This document shows positions 23,596 through 28,816 of a stretch of 28,816 bases of DNA, piece after piece (the first letter of the stretch is position 1; each line of letters begins with the position of its first letter). The notes below the pieces were generated by a model. That model was not told the DNA's origin, made no database searches, and saw only the letters and a program-made list of their open reading frames with translations. The stretch is from an uncultured Collinsella sp. (lineage in GTDB: Bacteria > Actinomycetota > Coriobacteriia > Coriobacteriales > Coriobacteriaceae): assembly GCA_900554595.1 (NCBI GenBank), contig USHZ01000006.1:1-28816 (forward strand), read 5' to 3'. A program made the translations under genes and the position numbers.

Positions 23596-24621
23596 CTACT
23601 CCTGAACGGTCTCTTGGCAGACGACCTCGCGGATGGCGCGGATGCGGCGCATGGTGTCGTCGAACTGGTCGGGGGTGAGGGCCTGAGCGCCGTCGGACCA
23701 AGCGTGGCTCGGGTCGTCGTGGACCTCGATCTCCAGACCGTTGGCGCCGCAGGCAGTCGCGGCGAGCGCCATGGGCTCGACATAGCGGGTGTAACCGGTG
23801 GCGTGGCTGGGGTCGGCGACGACGGGCAGGTGCGACAGGTGGTGCAGCACCGGCACGGCGTTGAGGTCGAAGGTGTTGCGGGTGCGGGTCTCGAAGGTGC
23901 GGATGCCGCGCTCGCACAGGATGACGTTGTCGTTGCCCTCGCTCATGATGTACTCGGCTGCCATAAGCAGCTCGTCGACGGTGCCGGACATGCCGCGCTT
24001 GAGCAGGATCGGGGTCTGCGTCTTGCCGACCTCCTTGAGCAGTGGGAAGTTCTGGGCGTTGCGAGCGCCGATCTGCATGACGTCGATCTTTTTGTCGAGG
24101 AAGACCTGCACGTCGCGTGGGTCCATGATCTCGGTGACGATCGGCATGTCGAGCTCGGCCGAGGCCTCGCACAGCAGGTCCAGGCCGGCGGGGCCCATGC
24201 CCTGGTAGGCGTACGGGGAGGTGCGGGGCTTGTAGGCGCCGCCGCGCAGCATCGTGGCGCCGGCGGCCTTCACGCGGCGGGCGATGCGGATGAGGTTCTC
24301 GCCCTCGACGGAGCACGGGCCAGCGATGACCTGGAACTGGTCGCCGCCGATCTTGACGCCGTGGCCGCAGTCGATGACGGAGTCCTCGGGGTGGAACTTG
24401 CGGTTGGCGCGCTTGAACGGCTCGGAGACGCGCTGCACACGCTCGACGACGTCCATGGACTCGAGCAGGAACGGGTCGATCTTGGTTGTGTCGCCCACCA
24501 GGCCGATGATGGTCTCGTTCTCGCCGCGCGAGACGTCGGTCTTGAGTCCCTTTTTCTCAATCCAGTTGACGATATGGCTGACGGCCTCGTCGCTGGCGCT
24601 CTGCTTTAAAATTGCAATCAT
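23596..24621 (-). CDS. aroF: DAHP synthase, type I-beta with N-terminal regulatory domain
   Basis: The entry enzyme condenses phosphoenolpyruvate and erythrose-4-phosphate to DAHP. The protein is 341 aa from ATG 24621. Residues 1 to about 75 form the small ferredoxin-like domain (MIAILKQSASDEAVSHIVNW) that in this subfamily mediates allosteric inhibition. The barrel contains IAGPCSVEG, MLRGGAYKPRTSPYAYQG, the metal-site Cys and others, ILLKRGMSGTVDELL, ILCERGIRTFE, PVVADPSHATGY and HDDPSHAWSDGAQAL. AGAGG lies 7 nt ahead of the start. An in-frame upstream ATG at 24693 would add 24 residues encoded by the leader hairpin and is not favoured. This is the first gene of the operon, and its leader carries a terminator-like structure, so it is the likely control point for the whole pathway. 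The gene symbol could equally be aroG. Confidence 0.93.
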   Translation of the reverse strand: MIAILKQSASDEAVSHIVNWIEKKGLKTDVSRGENETIIGLVGDTTKIDPFLLESMDVVERVQRVSEPFKRANRKFHPEDSVIDCGHGVKIGGDQFQVIAGPCSVEGENLIRIARRVKAAGATMLRGGAYKPRTSPYAYQGMGPAGLDLLCEASAELDMPIVTEIMDPRDVQVFLDKKIDVMQIGARNAQNFPLLKEVGKTQTPILLKRGMSGTVDELLMAAEYIMSEGNDNVILCERGIRTFETRTRNTFDLNAVPVLHHLSHLPVVADPSHATGYTRYVEPMALAATACGANGLEIEVHDDPSHAWSDGAQALTPDQFDDTMRRIRAIREVVCQETVQE

Positions 24622-24654
24622 GGTGTGCCTCTCACCTCGATGGATAGTCCTTGC

Positions 24655-24682
24655 AAAAACGGCCCGCATTGCGAGCCGTTTT
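24655..24682 (-). promoter_or_regulatory. terminator-like hairpin in aroF leader (candidate attenuator)
   Basis: On the minus strand AAAACGGC (24682-24675) pairs with GCCGTTTT (24663-24656), extended past one mismatch by three more pairs around a 3-nt loop. The stem runs into five T residues (24659-24655). It lies 35 bp before aroF ATG, with no minus-strand gene upstream that it could serve, so it fits premature termination controlling the operon. A TATAAA-like -10 box on the minus strand at 24704-24699 would place transcription start just upstream of the hairpin. Confidence 0.55.
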
Positions 24683-24783
24683 ATATGGTGCATGAGAGTT
24701 TATACTATCTGACTCGCTTTTGCCGCCTAAAGCGTGCCGTCGCGGCGCGTCTTCCACGTAATTGCAAAGCTTTTTCTATTATT

Positions 24784-24813
24784 TTGTTAGCCCGTGGCGC
24801 ACTTGGGTATAAT
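24784..24813 (+). promoter_or_regulatory. promoter of tRNA-Arg
   Basis: TTGTTA (24784-24789) and a perfect TATAAT (24808-24813) are 18 bp apart. The predicted start lies about 5 nt before the mature tRNA 5' end. Confidence 0.8.
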
Positions 24814-24824
24814 GCCAACCGTTC

Positions 24825-24901
24825 GCCCTATTAGCTCAGGGGATTAGAGCGTCTGCCTCCGGAGCAGAAGGCCGTTGGTTCGAATCCAACATGGGGCACC
24901 A
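24825..24901 (+). tRNA. tRNA-Arg (CCG anticodon)
   Basis: It folds as a complete cloverleaf. The acceptor GCCCTAT pairs with ATGGGGC (one G-U). The anticodon stem TCTGC/GCAGA encloses the loop CTCCGGA, giving anticodon CCG, which reads CGG arginine codons. The T-arm is GTTGG-TTCGAAT-CCAAC. The discriminator A and an encoded CCA (24899-24901) follow. Its own promoter and terminator make it an independent unit. CGG decoding suits a high-GC genome. Confidence 0.95.
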
Positions 24902-24912
24902 TCGAACGTAAG

Positions 24913-24948
24913 ACCGTCCGAACCTCGCATGGTCCGGGCGGTTTTCTT
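24913..24948 (+). terminator. intrinsic terminator after tRNA-Arg
   Basis: ACCGTCCGAACC (24913-24924) pairs with GGTCCGGGCGGT (24931-24942), 11 of 12 positions including one G-U, around a 6-nt loop, followed by TTTTCTT. It separates the tRNA from the ATPase gene that starts 29 bp later. Confidence 0.8.
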
Positions 24949-24976
24949 ATACCGACGCGACGTGATGGGACGTGGT

Positions 24977-27700
24977 ATGGCAGCAACGGATATCGAGCGC
25001 GGACTCTCGACCGCCGAGGTCGAGGAGCGCATCGCCGCTGGTAAGATCAACCGCAACATGGAGCTCAAGACCAAGTCGGTCAAAGAGCTCATCATCGAGA
25101 ACCTCTGCACGCTGTTCAATTTGATCAACGTGGTCTTGGCGATTTTGGTGTTGCTGACCGGATCGTTTAAAAACCTGACGTTCCTGTTCGTGGTGTTCTT
25201 GAACACGGCAATTGGCGTCATTCAGTCCATGCGTTCTAAGCGGATGGTCGACAAGCTTACGCTGCTCACCTCTAAGAAGGCCATCGCGGTGCGCGACGGT
25301 GCCGAGGTGGAGCTCGACCTGGACCAGATCGTGCTCGACGATATCATTCGCCTGGGTCGCGGTGACCAGATTCCGGCCGACGCCGTGGTAGTGTCGGGCG
25401 AGGCGCTCGTTAACGAGAGCCTGCTGACGGGCGAGAGCGATCTCATCAAAAAGCAGCCCGGCTCCGAGCTCATGAGCGGCAGCTTTATCGACTCGGGCCT
25501 GCTGCGCGCCCGCGTGATCCATGTCGGCGCCGATAACTACGTGGCAAAGATCAACAACGAGGCCAAGTACGTCAAAAAGGTCAATTCCGAGATCATGAAC
25601 GCGCTGAACGCCATCGTGCGGTTCGCGAGCATTATCATGATTCCGCTTGGTCTGGCGCTCTTTTCCTCGAGTGTGAGCGAGCTGTGGGATGCCGCGGGAA
25701 CCCCGGGCGATAGCGCGCTTTCCTGGTGCTTTTCCGAGCTGCTGGCCGGTCGTGTGCCTTCTTCGGCGCTGCTGTCCACGGTGGGTGCCCTGCTGGGCAT
25801 GATTCCGCAGGGCCTGGTGCTGCTGACCTCGTCGGTGCTCGCGATTGCCACGGTGCGCCTGGCTCGTCGCAAGGTGCTGGCACAGCAGCTCTACTGCATC
25901 GAGACGCTTGCGCGCGTCGACGTGCTGTGCCTGGACAAGACGGGCACCATTACCTCGGGCCGCATGGAGGTCGAGGGCACCTACCCGCTGCCTGTTGAGG
26001 GTGTTGGCTTTGGCGCGGACTCGGACGAGGCAGCTGTCCCCGTCGAGACCACGGTGCTCGACTTTGCGCTTGCCAACGTGGCGCGTGCGACCTCGGCAGA
26101 TGCCAACGAGACCTGCCAGGCGCTGCTCAACTACTACGCCGATCGTCCGGTCGAGGTGTCCGAACCTCTGTCGGTCATTCCGTTCTCGTCGTCCAAAAAG
26201 TGGAGCGGCGCGTCGTTTGCGCAGGGCTCCTATGTAATGGGCGCCGCGCAGTTTGTGCTCTCCGTTCGCGCATTTGCGCAGGTCGAGAATCGTGTGGCCG
26301 AGCTCGCCGATACCTGCCGTGTGCTCGTGGTGGCGCGCGTTGACGGCTTTACGCCCGATGGCGATATGGTGGGCGAGGCCGAGCCCGTGGGCTTTGTGAC
26401 CATCCGCGATGAGATTCGCACTTCGGCAGCCGAGACTATCGGCTACTTTAACGAGCAGGGCGTGACCCTCAACGTGATCAGCGGCGACGACCCGCGTACG
26501 GTGTCGTCGATCGCGCGCGTGGTGGGCGTGCCGGGCGCCGACGCCTACGTGGACGCCACGACGCTCGATACGCCTGCTAAGCTCGATGCGGCGGTGGACC
26601 GCTATCACGTCTTTGGCCGCGTGACGCCGCAACAGAAGCGCGAGCTCGTACAGGCGCTCAAACGCCGCGGGCACACCGTGGCCATGACGGGCGACGGCGT
26701 CAACGACGTGCTGGCGCTCAAGGAGGCCGACTGCTCCGTGGCGATGGCCGCCGGCTCCGATGCCGCGCGCAATGTGGCCGAGATCGTGCTTGTCGATAAC
26801 GACTTTGCCTCGATGCCCGCTGTGGTGGCCGAGGGCCGTCGCTCTATCAATAACCTGCAGCGCTCTGCCGCGCTCTTTCTGACTAAGACGCTGTTCTCGA
26901 TGGGCCTGGCGGCGCTGTGCATCGCCCTGCCGCCGTATCCCTTCGAGCCCATTCAGATGACGCTCATCAACTTCTTCTGCATCGGCGCGCCGGGCTTTGT
27001 GTTGGGCCTGGAGCCCAACAACGCCCGCGTGAAGGGGTCGTTCTTGACCAATGTGCTTAAGCGTGCGCTGCCGGCGTCGATTGCGGTCATTTTGGCCGCG
27101 GCGCTCGATATCTTTGTGGCGCGCGTATTTGGCTTTAGCCAGCTTACGCTTTCGACCATGTGCCTGCTCACGTCGTGCGCGGCGAGTGTCAGCCTGATCT
27201 GGCGCATCTCGCAGCCGCTCACGCCCTTGCGCGTGGTGCTTTTCGTGTTTGTCATCGCTGGTATTTTGACGGGCGTTATCGGGTTCCCGGGGCTGCTGTC
27301 GATTGCCAACTTGTCGATGGGTCAGATTGTCATCTTGGCGGTTATCGTCGTCTTTACCTGCGCGGTGTTCTTTAAGCTCGCCACGATGATGGACTCGCTT
27401 AAGCCCCGTCGCCGTCATGCGGCCACCGGCTTTGGCCGTGGCGTGCGTGTTCGCCTGGGTCGCGGCGGCGGCAAGGTGAGCTCGACGGGTTCGACGGCCG
27501 AGCGTTTTGCCAAGCGCTTCGCCGCCGACATGGCGCAGCGCCGCGAAGATCGCACCGTTCGCGAGGCCGAGGCCCGCGCGCTCGAGGGCGTGGCCCAGGC
27601 CCAGCCCAAGAAAAAGAGGAGTGCCGGAGCCAAGCGCTCCCGCGTGACGAAGTCCGCCCAAGGCATCAAAGTCTCGATGCCAAGCAAAAAGAAGAAGTAG
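24977..27700 (+). CDS. CtpE-like cation P-type ATPase
   Basis: This integral membrane pump has about 907 aa. The actuator motif TGES lies near residue 150, the phosphorylated Asp320 in DKTGTIT, and the hinge GDGVNDVLALKEAD near 572. About ten membrane helices are visible, two before the actuator domain (LFNLINVVLAILVLL, FLFVVFLNTAIGVI), two before the phosphorylation domain and six at the C-terminal side. The sequence around LYCIETLARVDVLCLDKTG places it near the CtpE-type group, which has been linked to calcium uptake. Helix M4 reads GMIPQGLVLLTS, with Gln where many relatives have PEGL, so the ion is uncertain. The last ~95 residues are a basic, disordered cytoplasmic tail ending in KKKK. 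ATG 24977 has GGGA 6 nt ahead; ATG 24965 is possible. The open frame extends into the tRNA but is not coding there. Confidence 0.85.
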   Translation: MAATDIERGLSTAEVEERIAAGKINRNMELKTKSVKELIIENLCTLFNLINVVLAILVLLTGSFKNLTFLFVVFLNTAIGVIQSMRSKRMVDKLTLLTSKKAIAVRDGAEVELDLDQIVLDDIIRLGRGDQIPADAVVVSGEALVNESLLTGESDLIKKQPGSELMSGSFIDSGLLRARVIHVGADNYVAKINNEAKYVKKVNSEIMNALNAIVRFASIIMIPLGLALFSSSVSELWDAAGTPGDSALSWCFSELLAGRVPSSALLSTVGALLGMIPQGLVLLTSSVLAIATVRLARRKVLAQQLYCIETLARVDVLCLDKTGTITSGRMEVEGTYPLPVEGVGFGADSDEAAVPVETTVLDFALANVARATSADANETCQALLNYYADRPVEVSEPLSVIPFSSSKKWSGASFAQGSYVMGAAQFVLSVRAFAQVENRVAELADTCRVLVVARVDGFTPDGDMVGEAEPVGFVTIRDEIRTSAAETIGYFNEQGVTLNVISGDDPRTVSSIARVVGVPGADAYVDATTLDTPAKLDAAVDRYHVFGRVTPQQKRELVQALKRRGHTVAMTGDGVNDVLALKEADCSVAMAAGSDAARNVAEIVLVDNDFASMPAVVAEGRRSINNLQRSAALFLTKTLFSMGLAALCIALPPYPFEPIQMTLINFFCIGAPGFVLGLEPNNARVKGSFLTNVLKRALPASIAVILAAALDIFVARVFGFSQLTLSTMCLLTSCAASVSLIWRISQPLTPLRVVLFVFVIAGILTGVIGFPGLLSIANLSMGQIVILAVIVVFTCAVFFKLATMMDSLKPRRRHAATGFGRGVRVRLGRGGGKVSSTGSTAERFAKRFAADMAQRREDRTVREAEARALEGVAQAQPKKKRSAGAKRSRVTKSAQGIKVSMPSKKKK

Positions 27701-27803
27701 CTACGCGCCCTGGCGATGTTGAATTGGTGCCTTGTTCCTGTGGGGCCGTGGCGATGTTATGCTCTAACCTCGATTGTTTGAATTGCTTCGAAAAGAGGAT
27801 GCC

Positions 27804-28816
27804 GTGATCTGCCCGCATTGCCTTAAGACTATCGAGGACGGCGCCTCGTTCTGCCCCTATTGCAACGCCTATGTGGGTCCGGGCGATGGTCCCGAGCACA
27901 CCGAGTTCGTGTTCTGTGAGGGTTGCGGTGCCCGTCTTTCTCCGCATGATCGTACGTGCCCCAAATGCGGACGCCCCGCTCCGGGTATCCTCTCTGAGGA
28001 CGCGGCCGCATCCGACCTGGCAGCGGGCCGCACGGCGGGCTTTCCGCGCCTAACGCAAGAGCAGATCGATACCGAGGTGCCTCATGCGCCGGCCTCTGCC
28101 GCTGCGGTGCTTTCGGACGCCGCCGATCCTAACGAGACCTGCGTGCTGCCGGCTTTCGATAAGGATTTCGGTATTCCCAAGGTCGATATTCCCACGCCGG
28201 TTTCCCTGCACGACGATCCTCAAAAACCCAAGCGCAAGGTGCACCCCGACGAGGACGCCTATCACAAGCACAAGCGTCATATCCCCAAGCCGCTCATCGT
28301 CATCGCGGTTCTTGCCGTCGTTTGCGGCGGTGCCTATTGGTTCGTGACGGCCGATCCCATGGGTGTTATGCCCGACTTCTATGACCAGTTTGGCCAGGCC
28401 GCGCAGACGACCTTCCCTACGCGCCAAAAGGGCGAGGCGACTGAGGACGATACCAAGCAAGACGATTCTGCCGAGGTGGTCCAGGAAGAAACCGTGCTCA
28501 CCGATGATCAGCTCTATACCAGGCTCGACGGTCTGTATCAGGCCATCGTGTCCTACGGTGACGAGGACCAGATCGGCGAGGTCATCGATTCCTTTAACAA
28601 CGGCTATCTCCGAACGCCGCTGTCCACCCGCCAGGAGCTGTCGCAGAGTGCCTACGCCCTGCGCGACCAGATCAAAAAGACGCAAGATGAGCTTAACAAC
28701 CTTAAGTATCAGGACGATACGGTCTATGCGGACGACATCGCCCACTTAAAGCAGCTTGCCGAGTGGATGTACGAGCGTGTCGACGTGATCTGCCAGAGCT
28801 GGGATATCTCGCTGTC
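27804..28816 (+). CDS. zinc-ribbon membrane protein, truncated by window end
   Basis: GTG 27804 follows AGAGG by about 7 nt. The reading frame stays open to the window edge (337 codons), so the 3' end is missing. Two zinc ribbons open the protein: CPHC...CPYC (residues 3-20) and CEGCG...CPKCG. A Pro/Ala/Asp-rich linker follows, then a basic patch (HKHKRHIPK) and one membrane helix LIVIAVLAVVCGGAYWFV (about 172-189). An extracytoplasmic acidic, helical region comes after (KKTQDELNNLKYQDDTVYAD). This topology, with cytoplasmic zinc ribbons and an outer helical domain, is common among uncharacterised actinobacterial and firmicute membrane proteins. No specific function can be assigned. Confidence 0.8.
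   Translation, partial: MICPHCLKTIEDGASFCPYCNAYVGPGDGPEHTEFVFCEGCGARLSPHDRTCPKCGRPAPGILSEDAAASDLAAGRTAGFPRLTQEQIDTEVPHAPASAAAVLSDAADPNETCVLPAFDKDFGIPKVDIPTPVSLHDDPQKPKRKVHPDEDAYHKHKRHIPKPLIVIAVLAVVCGGAYWFVTADPMGVMPDFYDQFGQAAQTTFPTRQKGEATEDDTKQDDSAEVVQEETVLTDDQLYTRLDGLYQAIVSYGDEDQIGEVIDSFNNGYLRTPLSTRQELSQSAYALRDQIKKTQDELNNLKYQDDTVYADDIAHLKQLAEWMYERVDVICQSWDISL

Noticed and set aside
22366..24609. 747-codon plus-strand open frame opposite aroB, tyrA and aroF
   Set aside because: Same antisense artefact; the minus-strand genes are unambiguous.
24622..24693. 24-codon N-terminal extension or leader peptide of aroF
   Set aside because: It reads through the hairpin, has no ribosome binding site and no run of Phe, Tyr or Trp codons; the ATG at 24621 starts the conserved domain.
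24825..24901. tRNA-Arg as an integration site for the accessory island
   Set aside because: The island lies about 10 kb away beyond the aro cluster, no integrase is present, and I see no repeated tRNA 3' end near the island.
24947..27661. 904-codon minus-strand open frame opposite the P-type ATPase
   Set aside because: His/Arg-rich shadow translation of a complete ATPase with all catalytic motifs on the other strand.
1..28816. CRISPR array, rRNA genes or replication origin
   Set aside because: No regularly spaced repeats, no rRNA-like sequence and no iteron or DnaA-box cluster were seen in the window.

Overview
The window looks like a chromosomal segment of a high-GC actinobacterium of the class Coriobacteriia, probably Collinsella or a close relative. 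This rests on the GC-rich codon usage of the housekeeping half, the one-strand aromatic amino acid cluster with a fused aroE-aroK gene, and the secreted transglutaminase/ricin-type protein. The genus is an inference; the class is more secure.

Left part (1-3400): a decayed ISL3-type transposase start carrying a 13-bp tandem duplication, then a large secreted transglutaminase-like/ricin-fold gene on the minus strand that is interrupted by one in-frame amber codon just after its signal peptide, then a small unrecognised minus-strand gene that may be read from a leaderless transcript.

Middle part (3400-14850): a patchwork of lower-GC accessory DNA, visibly foreign in base and codon use. It holds a DUF3800-like protein followed by a trypsin-like protease broken by a one-base frameshift; a second, decayed copy of the small minus-strand gene; remnants of two IS256-family transposases; a shattered unrecognised ORF; a compact four-gene cassette (tail-anchored membrane protein, ASCH protein, GNAT acetyltransferase fused to a PUA-like region, second ASCH protein); a KAP-family P-loop NTPase divergently paired with a HEPN-like protein; and a short ORF start joined to the C-terminal piece of an AbiH-like gene. 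Together this resembles a defence/conflict island that gains and loses modules. The four-gene ASCH/GNAT cassette is the best candidate for an undescribed system.

Right part (14850-24700): a minus-strand cluster in transcription order aroF, tyrA, aroB, aroA, aroC, pheA, aroE-aroK, aroQ, glf. It encodes every step from erythrose-4-phosphate plus phosphoenolpyruvate to chorismate, then phenylpyruvate and 4-hydroxyphenylpyruvate; only the final aminotransferase and the Trp branch are missing. A terminator-like hairpin in the aroF leader suggests attenuation. glf (UDP-galactopyranose mutase) is the distal gene and ends at a clear intrinsic terminator.

Right edge (24780-28816), plus strand: tRNA-Arg(CCG) with its own promoter and terminator, a CtpE-like P-type ATPase with a basic C-terminal tail, and the start of a zinc-ribbon membrane protein that runs off the window.
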